A stretch of 37,097 bases of DNA from Marinilabiliaceae bacterium (GCA_009777175.1 WRMI01000029.1:1-37097); one strand, 5' to 3'. Shown: positions 1 through 8,062, counted from the first letter of the stretch. Notes: generated by a model from the letters alone, not told the origin. Translations and numbers: made by a program.

Positions 1-1351
1 AATTTTGATTGGAGCCCACTATACCACCTGCCCGACTAGTGCTATTAGGAGCAACACTATATACATAACCTATTGAATAACAGTTCGAAACAGATGAATT
101 GTTATTGTTGACTCCAACAATACCACCAGCACCGACATCGCCCATTTGTGCTCTAATCTCAATTGCTGTCGAATAACAATTAGACACAGAAGAACTTTCA
201 CTCCAACCAACAATGCCGCCAGCAACATCACTACTATTGACAGAGCCAGTTGCATAGCAATGCGAAACAAAAGAATTTTGATTCAAAAATCCAATAACAC
301 CACCTACATAATTAATACCATTGACCGAACCAGTTGAATAACAATGCGAAATTGAAGAATTGTCACATCTACCTACCACACCACCTACTTCACTAGTACC
401 ATTGACAGAACCAGTAGAATAACAATGCGAAACTGAAGAATTTTGAATCAAAATACCAACAACACCTCCAGCATACCAGGAACCACTAGTGACTGATCCA
501 GTAGAATAAGAATAAGACACAATACCATCTGACTGATTATATCCTGCCACACCACCTGCGAAGCTTCCAGAATTAATAGCACATGTTGAATGACTATTTA
601 ATATGCTACCGCCGCCATTTATTGCCGCAACACCACCAGCTATATCGTCTGCACTTACAGAACATGTTGAATAACAATTTGATACTGTTCCTTCATTAAA
701 GCATACAATCCCACCTGCACGAGAATTGGTGGTTGATGAAGATGAAGTTTCGATATAACCCGTTGTGTAACAATTTGTTATATTACTATTAGCAAGACTT
801 AATCCCACAATCCCACCTGCATATCTATTTTGGTCCCCTGTGAAAGTGATGGATACATTTTCAACTCCAAGATTTTTTACTGTTCCATTCTCTACATTTC
901 CAAACAAACCAACATAAGTGATATCTGTGGATGTGTTATTCATATAAAGTTCAGTAATTTTTTTTCCATTTCCGTCAAAAACGCCTTTAAAAGGCATATT
1001 AGTATCAGGAAAATAGCGCAAACCAATCGGTGTCCAACCTTCGCCAGCGTGATAATCTGATAGACTCAGGTCGTTGTTTAATTTGTAATGTTTGTCGTTG
1101 TAGGTAGCGTTTCCCGCATTAACATACGTTGCCAATTGCGCTAACTCTGCGGGCGTTGTAATAATGTATGGGTTGCTTTCGGTACCTGTTCCGCCGGAGA
1201 ATTGTGCGGATGTTTTAAAAGGCAAAAGCATCAATAGCAAAATAACAGAATAAGTGAGAAACTTCAAAACTGATTGGTGGGGTTTCAGTTTTTTTAGTTT
1301 CTTTGTGTGGTCTGCCGCAAGGGTAGCCATTTCAAAACAGGGTGTCTTCAT
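1..1351 (-). CDS. GLUG-repeat secreted surface protein, 5' part only
   Basis: The reverse strand is open from the window edge to about 1615, and the 3' end lies outside the window. From the ATG at 1351 the product starts with a basic stretch (KKLKKLKPHQS), a hydrophobic segment (SVILLLMLLPF) and a likely cleavage site after TSA-Q, which indicates a signal peptide. A conserved entry region follows (GTESNPYIITTPAEL, then GEGWTPIG and FDGNGKKITELY), and then about ten degenerate repeats built around A-GG(I/V)VG and CYSTGSV. These are the GLUG motif known from Bacteroidota surface and adhesin-like proteins. Function is not established; surface attachment or display is inferred. The start is uncertain: in-frame ATGs lie at 1615, 1360, 1351 and 1330. 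I prefer 1351 or 1330 because the DNA between 1382 and 1510 is a palindromic repeat tract. A start at 1615 would add about 88 residues before the signal peptide. Confidence 0.8.
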   Translation of the reverse strand, partial: MKTPCFEMATLAADHTKKLKKLKPHQSVLKFLTYSVILLLMLLPFKTSAQFSGGTGTESNPYIITTPAELAQLATYVNAGNATYNDKHYKLNNDLSLSDYHAGEGWTPIGLRYFPDTNMPFKGVFDGNGKKITELYMNNTSTDITYVGLFGNVENGTVKNLGVENVSITFTGDQNRYAGGIVGLSLANSNITNCYTTGYIETSSSSTTNSRAGGIVCFNEGTVSNCYSTCSVSADDIAGGVAAINGGGSILNSHSTCAINSGSFAGGVAGYNQSDGIVSYSYSTGSVTSGSWYAGGVVGILIQNSSVSHCYSTGSVNGTSEVGGVVGRCDNSSISHCYSTGSVNGINYVGGVIGFLNQNSFVSHCYATGSVNSSDVAGGIVGWSESSSVSNCYSTAIEIRAQMGDVGAGGIVGVNNNNSSVSNCYSIGYVYSVAPNSTSRAGGIVGSNQN

Positions 1352-1391
1352 TGTTCCCATTGATGTTTTTTGAGGTACAATGTGGACATTT

Positions 1392-1500
1392 GGGCGAACA
1401 CGCAGGTTTGCCCGTACATTATTTAGGCGAATGTTATTCGCCCGTACATTTTGGCGTATTGTATACGCCATTTCATTTGGACAAACACATAGGTTTGCCA
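1392..1500. repeat. Array of four short palindromes upstream of the GLUG gene
   Basis: Four stem-loops follow each other: 1392-1413 (GGGCGAAC/GTTTGCCC, 6-nt loop, one G-T pair), 1426-1442 (GGCGAAT/ATTCGCC, 3-nt loop), 1453-1469 (GGCGTAT/ATACGCC, 3-nt loop) and 1478-1500 (CAAAC/GTTTG core flanked by TGG/CCA). The two middle stems differ by an A-T to T-A swap that keeps pairing. The word CCCGTACATT occurs at 1411 and 1441. A related word with the same ACACGCAG loop lies at 3136-3154 in non-coding DNA, which argues for a dispersed repeat rather than coding sequence. The tract can be read through in the GLUG frame. Confidence 0.75.
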
Positions 1501-1615
1501 CTACGCGTGTACCATTTGGGTTGGCTTCAATTTTTGCAACCGATGGTTGTGCGTACCTTTGAGCTGCTGCAAAGTTCCACCTCGCGCTGCCCGTTTTTGA
1601 ATTCAATTTTACCAT

Positions 1616-2060
1616 TTGTTTAATTTTTTAAAAGTTGTGAGTAATAAATGAATTATCTATAAATTTCTAATTTTCAATGTTTTACATATATAAATAAAAA
1701 AACGTGAACTGTTTTCAAATGATTGCTTATTTCTATTGTTAGGCTCTAGTAATTCCTTTGTGAATAAATAAGCGCAAACAATTCACGCATGCAGCGTGAA
1801 CTATCTTTCTCTTATCCTCATTCACCAAAGAAACTTACTAGATTTCAACAATTTGAGAATAAAGCGATAAACTCAATTATTATTTTCTACATTTTATTGT
1901 CTTTTAATAAATTACACTATTTTTTTTCTTTAAATTTTTTCAATAAAAGTGCAAAGATAAAACAATAATTTTACAAAATAATCTTTTTGATGAAATTTTT
2001 TTCTCTCGTCTCTTTTCTCCAATTTTGGTTTCAATATTTCAATGTACTTTTTTGACAAAT
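1616..2060. other. AT-rich intergenic region, no gene recognised
   Basis: Both strands are rich in stops and homopolymer runs. A short palindrome, TTCACGC/GCGTGAA with a 5-nt loop, lies at 1782-1800. On the minus strand TATCTTTG (1952-1959) fits the Bacteroidota -7 box TAnnTTTG and could start a long leader for the GLUG gene, but no TTG is found at the right distance. The open frames here (for example minus 1930-2118) have no family resemblance and look fortuitous. Confidence 0.5.
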
Positions 2061-2109
2061 AAAAAAGCGTGGAATTTTTTCTTTTTGTCTGAGTATCAGG
2101 TTTCCACGC
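2061..2109 (-). terminator. Likely intrinsic terminator downstream of higBA
   Basis: Read on the minus strand, GCGTGGAA (2109-2102) and TTCCACGC (2074-2067) form an 8-bp stem around a 27-nt loop, followed by six T residues (2066-2061). A second copy of the stem word lies at 2129-2136, so an alternative pairing is possible. The position fits termination of the leftward higBA transcript. Confidence 0.55.
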
Positions 2110-2270
2110 CCTTAGCATTTAACAAGTTTTCCACGCCGCAACTACGACGTTTTCTTTATTTTCGTTCTCTATGCTATAACCTGATAAATCAGATTATATG
2201 TGGAAATGATACTCAAGAACTAATAGCATTCGCTATTTATCTATCTAATACAGTGCTCGTTAGCACTATA
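2110..2270. repeat. Hairpin-rich element after the truncated higA
   Basis: Three small stem-loops with 4-nt loops stand in a row: an imperfect one around CTGATAAATCAG (2181-2192, extended to about 2176-2197 with one mismatch), AATAGCATTCGCTATT (2222-2237) and AGTGCTCGTTAGCACT (2252-2267). Together with the TTCCACGCC direct repeats (2102 and 2129) they make a structured tract that begins about where the antitoxin frame breaks off. It may be a mobile or dispersed repeat or a structured RNA; the sequence alone does not decide. An open plus-strand frame crosses it but shows no protein family. Confidence 0.5.
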
Positions 2271-2282
2271 TATTTGTATTAT

Positions 2283-2504
2283 TTATACTTCACTATAAGC
2301 CATTTTATTATCTAAAACATTTTTTAGGAACGGTTTACCAATTTGGAAATGTTCTTTTTCGTAAGCAACCACCAAATCGGTAAGAAAGTCTAATTCTATG
2401 TAATTTCTGTCAGTTGGCGGCGTATCATCATCAACAATTTCAACAAGTTCGTCAACTCTACTCATCACGGCTTCGTATTCAGTTTTATTTGCAATTAGTT
2501 TCAT
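2283..2504 (-). CDS. higA: HigA-type antitoxin, apparently truncated before its HTH domain
   Basis: The 73-residue product has the N-terminal signature of Bacteroidota HigA antitoxins: EYEAVMSRVDELVEI, the acidic DDDTPPTD turn, and ELDFLTDLVVAYEKEHF. In the family this is followed by an XRE-type helix-turn-helix of about 50 residues that binds the operator. Here the frame ends shortly after VLDNKM, exactly where that domain should begin, and the DNA turns into a hairpin-rich tract. It lies 12 bp downstream of the toxin gene, the usual toxin-first order of higBA. A truncated HigA might still bind the toxin, since the N-terminal part contacts HigB in some homologues, but could not autoregulate through an HTH. 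It may be a decaying gene. Confidence 0.8.
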   Translation of the reverse strand: MKLIANKTEYEAVMSRVDELVEIVDDDTPPTDRNYIELDFLTDLVVAYEKEHFQIGKPFLKNVLDNKMAYSEV

Positions 2505-2516
2505 AATATTAAATTT

Positions 2517-2816
2517 TTAAATTTTGGAACAATCTTTAATTTTTTCATATTCAGAATGTGTACCTATAAAACGAATATAGACAATTTTTGGACCAAACAA
2601 AATTAATGCAATTATTCTGTATGAATTACCTTTAATATTGAACACATATCTTTTATTTCCAACGCTGTCTGTACTATTAAATGTTTTTTTTACATCGGCA
2701 TAACTCCTCCAATGGCTTTGTTCTACTTTTAAATACCATTCATCCAATGCAAGCTTTGCATCAGGATGCAAGGCTGAATATTGTACAATCGCTTTATACG
2801 TTATTATTCTCATCAA
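2517..2816 (-). CDS. higB: HigB-type mRNA interferase toxin
   Basis: The 99-residue product matches the HigB toxin family (RelE/ParE fold) in length and in landmarks: an N-terminal strand (MRIITYKAI), a helix ending in LDEWYLKVEQSHWRSYADVKK, then KRYVFNIKGNSYRIIALI and the closing strand VYIRFIGTHSEYEKI. These toxins cleave mRNA in association with the ribosome. Conserved features typical of the family are visible, including the W at about 27, the NIKGN(S)YR strand and the C-terminal FIGTHSEYEKI. The second ATG (2813) is an equally possible start. The gene is followed 12 bp later by a truncated higA. A well-spaced promoter precedes it at 2863-2892. Confidence 0.88.
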   Translation of the reverse strand: MMRIITYKAIVQYSALHPDAKLALDEWYLKVEQSHWRSYADVKKTFNSTDSVGNKRYVFNIKGNSYRIIALILFGPKIVYIRFIGTHSEYEKIKDCSKI

Positions 2817-2862
2817 TTAATTATTCAATCATAGTCTGTAATTTTTCAGTCAAATCAAAATG

Positions 2863-2892
2863 CAAAAGTATATGAAATTTTTTAAATTCCAA
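2863..2892 (-). promoter_or_regulatory. Promoter of higBA
   Basis: On the minus strand, TTG (2892-2890), a 19-bp spacer and TACTTTTG (2870-2863) match the Bacteroidota primary-sigma promoter (TTG, 19-21 bp, TAnnTTTG). The predicted start lies about 40 nt before the higB ATG. Confidence 0.65.
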
Positions 2893-2940
2893 GCGAGTAC
2901 AATGAAAAAATATTTTTTTCAGAGGAAAGATACAATAAAT

Positions 2941-2973
2941 TATCAAAACTCGCAAAATTTGCAAGTTTTGATA
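2941..2973. repeat. 33-bp near-perfect palindrome
   Basis: The arms are 16 nt around a single central base with one mismatch; the outer arms read TATCAAAACT and AGTTTTGATA. It lies between the divergent higBA and pheT units, so it is not placed as a terminator for either. It may be a dispersed palindromic repeat or a protein-binding site. Confidence 0.6.
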
Positions 2974-3250
2974 ATTCTATTTGTTTTACTTATTGCCATA
3001 ATTGTGCCACGTTCTAAAAATTAACCGATTTTACGTTTGAGTAAACGTTATTTTTTTCTTTATATTTTCTTAAATTTTTGTATTTTTTTTCAAATTTTTC
3101 GATGCTGGTCCCACAGAGTGTCCTTTTACATGAATGCAAACACGCAGATTTGCCCTACTCTCATTCACACATTCATACATTCACACATTTCTACTTTTTT
3201 TATGTAAAAATTGATAAATTTTAGAATTACATCATAACTTTCGAAATTTA
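2974..3250. other. Rest of the higB-pheT intergenic region
   Basis: A stem-loop with ACGTTT/AAACGT arms (3033-3048) followed by a T run looks like a rightward terminator, but no gene ends upstream of it. At 3136-3154, GCAAA/TTTGC encloses CACGCAGA, a relative of the palindromes at 1392-1500. At 3162-3189 an octamer related to CATTCACA is repeated three times. No gene is seen. Confidence 0.5.
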
Positions 3251-3252
3251 TT

Positions 3253-3282
3253 TTGTCATTAAAGCAACATTAATTATTTTTG
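3253..3282 (+). promoter_or_regulatory. Promoter of pheT
   Basis: TTG (3253-3255), a 19-bp spacer and TATTTTTG (3275-3282) match the Bacteroidota consensus. The predicted transcript starts about 28 nt before the pheT ATG. Confidence 0.7.
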
Positions 3283-3317
3283 CGCCAAAATTTTTTACAA
3301 AATAATCGATATAAATT

Positions 3318-5768
3318 ATGAAAATTTCATACAATTGGTTAAAAAATTATGTTGAAATAAATAAAACTGCAAATGAAACTGCAGAAATTTTAACTTCATT
3401 AGGTTTAGAAACCGGCAGTATTGAAGAATTTGAAACCATAAAAGGTGGACTCAAAGGGCTTGTAATAGGAAAAGTGCTTTCTTGCGAAAAACACCCTAAT
3501 GCCGATAAACTTACAGTTACAACTGTCGATGTTGGTGACGAAACGCCTTTGAATATTGTTTGTGGCGCACCAAACGTCAAATCTGGTCAAAAAGTAGTTG
3601 TCGCAAAAGTAGATACGATTTTGTATAAGGACAACGAAAAATTTACAATAAAAAAATCGAAAATTAGGGGCGAATTGTCCGAAGGAATGATTTGTGCCGA
3701 AGATGAAATAGGTATCGGTTCAAGCCACGAAGGAATTTTGGTTCTTAATGACGATGCTATTGTTGGAACATCCGCTGCGCAATATTTTAAAACTGAAACA
3801 GATACAATTTTTGAGATTGATTTGACTCCAAACAGAATAGATGCCGCATCACATATAGGAATTGCACGAGATTTAGTTGCTAAATTGAGTTTGACTAATC
3901 CAGATATTAAAATAAAATATCCTTCAGTAGACGATTTTGAGGTTGATAATCAGAACTTTCCTGTAAAAATTTCAATTGAAAACGTTGATGCATGTCCGCG
4001 ATATTCAGGAGTTACAATTTCAGACTTAAAAATTGACGAATCACCTGATTGGCTTAAAAATAGGTTGAAAAGCATTGGTTTGACACCAATTAACAACGTG
4101 GTTGATATTACAAATTTTGTTTTACACGAATGCGGGCAACCACTACATGCTTTTGACGGTGATAAAATAGAGGGTAATCATATCATTGTCAAAACGTTAC
4201 CCGAAGGAACACCTTTTGTTACTTTAGACGGAAAAAAACGAGAACTATCAACGCATGATTTAATGATTTGCAATCAAACAAAACCAATGTGTATTGCAGG
4301 AGTTTTCGGTGGAATCGAAAGTGGAGTGTCTGAACAAACTACCAAAATTTTCTTAGAAAGTGCCTGTTTCAACCCTATATATATAAGGAAAACTTCTCGG
4401 AAACACCAACTTTTTACCGATGCTTCGTTTCGTTTTGAAAGAGGTAGCGACCCCAATATTACAATTTTTGCACTGAAAAGAGCCGCAACGCTAATTAAAG
4501 AAGTGGCAGGTGGTTTCATTTCCTCCGATATTGTTGATGTTTACCCGAATCCTATTAAAAATATTGAAATAAAAATTACTTTTGATTACATTAACAGACT
4601 GATAGGCAAAGAAATAGAAAAAAGAACTCTGAAACAAACATTAAATTCTTTGGAAATAACTATTGTTTCTGAAACTTATAGCCACCTTTTGGTTTCCGTT
4701 CCGCCTTATCGCGTTGATGTTACAAGAGAAGCAGATATTGTTGAGGAAATTTTACGTGTTTTCGGATATAATAATATCGAATTTCCTGAAAAACTCAATT
4801 CATCGGTAGTATATTCCACAAAACCTGACTTCAGATTGAAGGAAAATATCATTTCCTCTCAACTTATTGGTGCGGGTTTTAGGGAAATAATGAGCAACTC
4901 GTTAACAAAAGCAACTTATTACGAAAATTCTAATACTTATCCAAAATCCCAATCGATTGAATTGGCAAACCCTTTAAGTGCCGACTTAAATGTTATGAGA
5001 CAAACTTTGCTGTTCGGTGGATTAGAAGCAATTGAAAGAAACAAAAACCGACAAAGACCCGACCTCAAATTTTTTGAATTTGGAAATTGCTATTTTGATA
5101 ATCAGGGCAATAAATCATATTTAAACAACTATCCAGAGTTTCGCCGTCTTGCCCTTTTTATGACAGGATTAAACTTCACCCCTAATTGGAATACTCCCGC
5201 AAAAGAAGTCTCTTTTTTTGACATCAAAACGCATTGCGAAAATATTTTGCAAAGACTTAATATAAATAAAAACATTTTTCAGATTAATAACGCGAATTCT
5301 GACATTTTTTCGGATGGTTTGGAATACTCTATTCAAAATAAAACAATATTGACCATTGGAATTGTTGATGTTAAGTTATTGAAAATGTTTGACATAAATA
5401 GTGATGTATATTTTGCTGAGTTTTCTTGGGATAACATTGTAAAAATGTCTGACAATAATAGTGTAGCATTTAACGAGTTACCAAAATTTCCGGAGGTACG
5501 GCGCGACTTAGCTCTTCTTGTCGACCATTCACTGCAATTTTCTGAAATTGAGCAAATAGCATTCCGTACCGAAAAGAAATTTTTAAAAAGAATCGCATTA
5601 TTTGATGTTTATACAGGTGAAAAAATTCCAAAAGAGAAAAAATCATACGCAGTTTCTTTCTTTTTAGAAGATAAAACAAACACTTTGAACGACAAACAAA
5701 TAGAACGTATTATGAGCAATTTGACTCAAGCCTTCAATAAAGAGTTGGGAGCAGAATTGAGAGGATAA
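3318..5768 (+). CDS. pheT: Phenylalanine--tRNA ligase beta subunit
   Basis: With PheS it forms the cytoplasmic alpha2-beta2 enzyme that charges tRNA-Phe; PheS is not in this window. The 816-residue length is normal for bacterial PheT. Domains in order: an N-terminal segment beginning MKISYNWLKNYV, the EMAP-like tRNA-binding domain at about 42-150 (HPNADKLTVTTVDVG, IVCGAPNV), the B3/B4 editing domain at about 215-390 (PRYSGVTI, NNVVDITNFVLHECGQPLHAFD), the B5 domain near 400-475 (VPPYRVDVTREADIVEEILR), the catalytic-like core, and the C-terminal anticodon-binding FDX-ACB domain (FPEVRRDLALLVD to the end). The gene has its own promoter and seems to be transcribed alone, as is usual when pheS and pheT are unlinked. 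An octamer and heptamer repeat tract follows the stop. Confidence 0.97.
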   Translation: MKISYNWLKNYVEINKTANETAEILTSLGLETGSIEEFETIKGGLKGLVIGKVLSCEKHPNADKLTVTTVDVGDETPLNIVCGAPNVKSGQKVVVAKVDTILYKDNEKFTIKKSKIRGELSEGMICAEDEIGIGSSHEGILVLNDDAIVGTSAAQYFKTETDTIFEIDLTPNRIDAASHIGIARDLVAKLSLTNPDIKIKYPSVDDFEVDNQNFPVKISIENVDACPRYSGVTISDLKIDESPDWLKNRLKSIGLTPINNVVDITNFVLHECGQPLHAFDGDKIEGNHIIVKTLPEGTPFVTLDGKKRELSTHDLMICNQTKPMCIAGVFGGIESGVSEQTTKIFLESACFNPIYIRKTSRKHQLFTDASFRFERGSDPNITIFALKRAATLIKEVAGGFISSDIVDVYPNPIKNIEIKITFDYINRLIGKEIEKRTLKQTLNSLEITIVSETYSHLLVSVPPYRVDVTREADIVEEILRVFGYNNIEFPEKLNSSVVYSTKPDFRLKENIISSQLIGAGFREIMSNSLTKATYYENSNTYPKSQSIELANPLSADLNVMRQTLLFGGLEAIERNKNRQRPDLKFFEFGNCYFDNQGNKSYLNNYPEFRRLALFMTGLNFTPNWNTPAKEVSFFDIKTHCENILQRLNINKNIFQINNANSDIFSDGLEYSIQNKTILTIGIVDVKLLKMFDINSDVYFAEFSWDNIVKMSDNNSVAFNELPKFPEVRRDLALLVDHSLQFSEIEQIAFRTEKKFLKRIALFDVYTGEKIPKEKKSYAVSFFLEDKTNTLNDKQIERIMSNLTQAFNKELGAELRG

Positions 5769-5787
5769 GGGACAAGGGATGAGGGAT

Positions 5788-5855
5788 TGAGTGAATGAGT
5801 GAATAATAGTAAATGAGGGAATGAGTAAATAAGTGAATAAGTGAATGAGTGAATG
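5788..5855. repeat. Octamer array (TGAGTGAA type)
   Basis: About eight degenerate tandem units (TGAGTGAA, TGAGGGAA, TGAGTAAA, TAAGTGAA) lie 20 bp after the pheT stop, between two convergent genes. Related units occur at about 11620-11650. Confidence 0.8.
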
Positions 5856-5888
5856 GTCACTGATATCAACTAGTGCTCTTTGTGCATT

Positions 5889-5908
5889 CTTTGTGTACTT
5901 TGTGGTTA
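5889..5908. repeat. Dispersed 20-bp word, copy 1
   Basis: CTTTGTGTACTTTGTGGTTA occurs here, again without change at 25110-25129, and as a one-base-longer variant at 11320-11340. It is always intergenic. Confidence 0.75.
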
Positions 5909-5910
5909 AA

Positions 5911-5999
5911 AACTGAAAACTGAAAACTGAAAACTGATAACTGATAACTGATAACTGATAACTGATAACTGATAACTGAAAACTGAAAACTAAAAACTA
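5911..5999. repeat. Heptamer array (ACTGATA / ACTGAAA)
   Basis: Some twelve tandem 7-bp units, mainly ACTGATA with ACTGAAA at both ends, fill the space up to the stop codon of the convergent gene at 6002. Confidence 0.9.
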
Positions 6000-6001
6000 C
6001 C

Positions 6002-6514
6002 TTATAATATTTTTAGAATTTTTTTGGGGGTTGTTTTAATATTTTCTTTTGAATGAATTCCGAGCATGTCGCTTAAATGGGCTAATTCGTCTTCGGCTTT
6101 TTCTTTGGATTTAGTTTTTAAAATCAAAAATTGTTTTTGTTTTTTTTTGTCAAATAGAAAAATCAAATATTTAGCGTTGCTAACATCAATCACTTTATTG
6201 CTGGAACATCGCACTTTATAAGGTTTTTTAGTTTCAATAAGAACGAGTTCCATGTCTCGTCTGACGTAGACCCAGTCTCCTACAATAATAAGTCCCGATA
6301 TTAAATAAGGAAAAGAAATTCTATATTTTTTGAAATCTACCACAGATGCGGTAACAGTAAAAACCATAAAAGAACCGACAATAACAAATAAAATCCCTGA
6401 CCACGATTTGAAAATTGTGTAAAACCCGAGCAGTATCAGAAAAATCCCAAATAAATTTCCTGCTATCCCATAAATACGGTTTAATCTGTAATATTTGTAA
6501 TATCTAACATGCAC
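6002..6514 (-). CDS. Membrane protein of unknown function in the lemA-protease operon
   Basis: I do not recognise the family of this 170-residue protein. Two hydrophobic segments near residues 15-33 and 38-57 (GIAGNLFGIFLILLGFY; GILFVIVGSFMVFTVTASVV) suggest two closely spaced membrane helices. A mixed, basic and probably cytoplasmic domain follows, with a beta-rich stretch (FPYLISGLIIVGDWVYVRR, LVLIETKKPYKV) that might be PH-like. The C terminus is Lys-rich. It starts 8 bp after the M48 protease gene and is the last gene of a lemA / M48 / membrane-protein operon, so a role in the same envelope-proteolysis context is likely but unproven. Confidence 0.75.
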   Translation of the reverse strand: MHVRYYKYYRLNRIYGIAGNLFGIFLILLGFYTIFKSWSGILFVIVGSFMVFTVTASVVDFKKYRISFPYLISGLIIVGDWVYVRRDMELVLIETKKPYKVRCSSNKVIDVSNAKYLIFLFDKKKQKQFLILKTKSKEKAEDELAHLSDMLGIHSKENIKTTPKKILKIL

Positions 6515-6522
6515 CGCTCAAG

Positions 6523-7482
6523 CTAAAATTGTTCTAAAACATCAATTCTTTTATTAATAGGAGGATGTGTAGCAAAAAGTCCGATCAACCCGCTAAATAG
6601 ACTTTTCTTTTTTTCTTTTGGATGTTCGATAAAAAGTTGCGCAACGTCATCTCTTTTCACGGCTTCAATTGCGGGGTCTTTTGATATTTTACGGAGTGCA
6701 CTTGCTAATGCTAATGGGTTTTTGGTCATTTGCGCTGCGCCCGCGTCGGCAAGATATTCTCGCTGTCGCGAAATGGCAAAACGCATTAAACTTGCAAAAA
6801 AATATCCAATAATTGCAACTACAAAAGCAATTAACATAATCGCTGCTCCGCTGTTTTTATTGTTGCTACTTTTAAAGGAAGAAAATCGAAGCATACGAAT
6901 TGCCATTTGTGATATAAGTGAAAAAATTCCTACAAAAACAATTGAAACTATTAATAAACGTACATCACGATTTTTTATGTGGCTCAATTCGTGTGCTATT
7001 ACGGCTTCTAATTCGGAGTCTTCTAATTTGTCGATAATTCCACGTGAAAGTGTTACAGTAAAAGTTTTGTTGTTTATACCGCTGGCGTAGGCGTTCAAAG
7101 AACTATCCTCAATCACTTGTACATTAGGCATTTTCATACCTTCTGCCATGCAAAGATTTTCGACAAGGTTGTAAACTCTTTTGTTTTCGCGCCTTTCCAA
7201 AGGACGTGCACCTGTTGCAGAATTTATTATTCGGACATTTACAAAATAAGCAATTAAAAACCAGATAAGTACGCCCAAAATAACAACAGGTAAAAATCCT
7301 AACGTTATATAAAAAGATTCTGCCATTAAATCGAAACTTTCAAACTCTAAGAATGCAGGTAACATCAACAAAAATGAAAACAAAAAAGTCAAAAAGATTA
7401 CCAAACATGGAAAAAGTATTAATAGCAAAAGAGAACGGGCATTATTACGCCTCTTTTGCGTTTGAATCCCGATATATTTCAT
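6523..7482 (-). CDS. M48-family membrane zinc metallopeptidase (HtpX-like)
   Basis: The 319-residue protein has four predicted membrane helices: two before the catalytic domain (about 18-42 and 58-82) and two after the active site (about 177-195 and 212-235). The zinc site is complete: HELSH at 164-168 (H164, E165, H168) and the third ligand E242 in RQREYLADAGAA. The C-terminal FATHPPINKRIDVL motif is typical of M48B peptidases. HtpX-like enzymes degrade misfolded membrane proteins with the active site facing the cytoplasm. The gene lies 19 bp downstream of lemA and 8 bp upstream of a small membrane-protein gene. LemA plus M48 protease is a recurrent pair in bacteria, which supports a joint function. 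I call it HtpX-like rather than htpX because several M48 paralogues exist in this phylum. Confidence 0.93.
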   Translation of the reverse strand: MKYIGIQTQKRRNNARSLLLLILFPCLVIFLTFLFSFLLMLPAFLEFESFDLMAESFYITLGFLPVVILGVLIWFLIAYFVNVRIINSATGARPLERRENKRVYNLVENLCMAEGMKMPNVQVIEDSSLNAYASGINNKTFTVTLSRGIIDKLEDSELEAVIAHELSHIKNRDVRLLIVSIVFVGIFSLISQMAIRMLRFSSFKSSNNKNSGAAIMLIAFVVAIIGYFFASLMRFAISRQREYLADAGAAQMTKNPLALASALRKISKDPAIEAVKRDDVAQLFIEHPKEKKKSLFSGLIGLFATHPPINKRIDVLEQF

Positions 7483-7501
7483 GATCTTAAATATTTATGT
7501 T

Positions 7502-8062
7502 TCAGAAACTTATCTGCGGCGCTTTTTCCAAAGTAGGACGTTCTGTTCCTAAGTCGAACATCATCTGTTTTTTGAAACCGAACATTCCTGCGATAATATT
7601 TGACGGGAACGTTTCAACTGCATTGTTTAATTCTTTTGTTGCCGAATTAAAATAACGTCTTACCGCTGACAATTTGTTTTCGATGTCAGCAATTTCTTCT
7701 TGTAATTGATGGAAATTCGTGTTTGCTTTTAAATCGGGATATGCCTCAAGAGTAATTTTCAGTCCTGAAAGTGCGGACGAGAGTGCATTTTCAGCGACAA
7801 TTTTTTCGTCAATAGTTCTGGCGTTCATTGCTCCGTTTCGAGCACTGACAACCAAATCTAATGTCTCTTTTTCGTGAGCAGCATAACCTTTTACAGTCGC
7901 AACTAACTGTGGTATAACATCATGACGTTGTTTCAATTGAACGTCAATATCGGCAAAGGCATTCTCCCGATTATTTCTTAGTTTTACCAAACGATTATAT
8001 TTGGATATTACCAATATAACCAAAATCAATACAATTCCTAATGATACTAACAATGGTCCCAT
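7502..8062 (-). CDS. lemA: LemA family protein
   Basis: The 186-residue LemA-type protein has one N-terminal membrane helix (LLVSLGIVLILVILVI, about 4-20), then the conserved YNRLVKLRNNRENAFADIDVQLKQR region, RHDVIPQLVATVKGYAAHE, and the helical C-terminal half with IENKLSAVRRYFNSATKELNN and FPSNIIA. In the family the helical bundle lies outside the membrane; its molecular role is unknown, though it is often found with M48 proteases as here. It is first in the three-gene minus-strand operon. A TACTTTTG -7 box lies at 8085-8092, about 23 nt upstream of the start. Confidence 0.94.
   Translation of the reverse strand: MGPLLVSLGIVLILVILVISKYNRLVKLRNNRENAFADIDVQLKQRHDVIPQLVATVKGYAAHEKETLDLVVSARNGAMNARTIDEKIVAENALSSALSGLKITLEAYPDLKANTNFHQLQEEIADIENKLSAVRRYFNSATKELNNAVETFPSNIIAGMFGFKKQMMFDLGTERPTLEKAPQISF

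Noticed and set aside
1342-1623. Plus-strand open frames of 93 and 60 residues
   Set aside because: They are translations of the palindrome array on the strand opposite to the GLUG frame; no family signal.
1930-2315. Open frames minus 1930-2118 and plus 2025-2315
   Set aside because: They run over hairpins, poly-T tracts and the higBA terminator and show no protein-family features; repeat-derived open frames are the better explanation.
3033-3055. Terminator-like stem with T run
   Set aside because: No rightward transcript is known upstream; it may be fortuitous in AT-rich DNA, so it is only mentioned in the intergenic entry.
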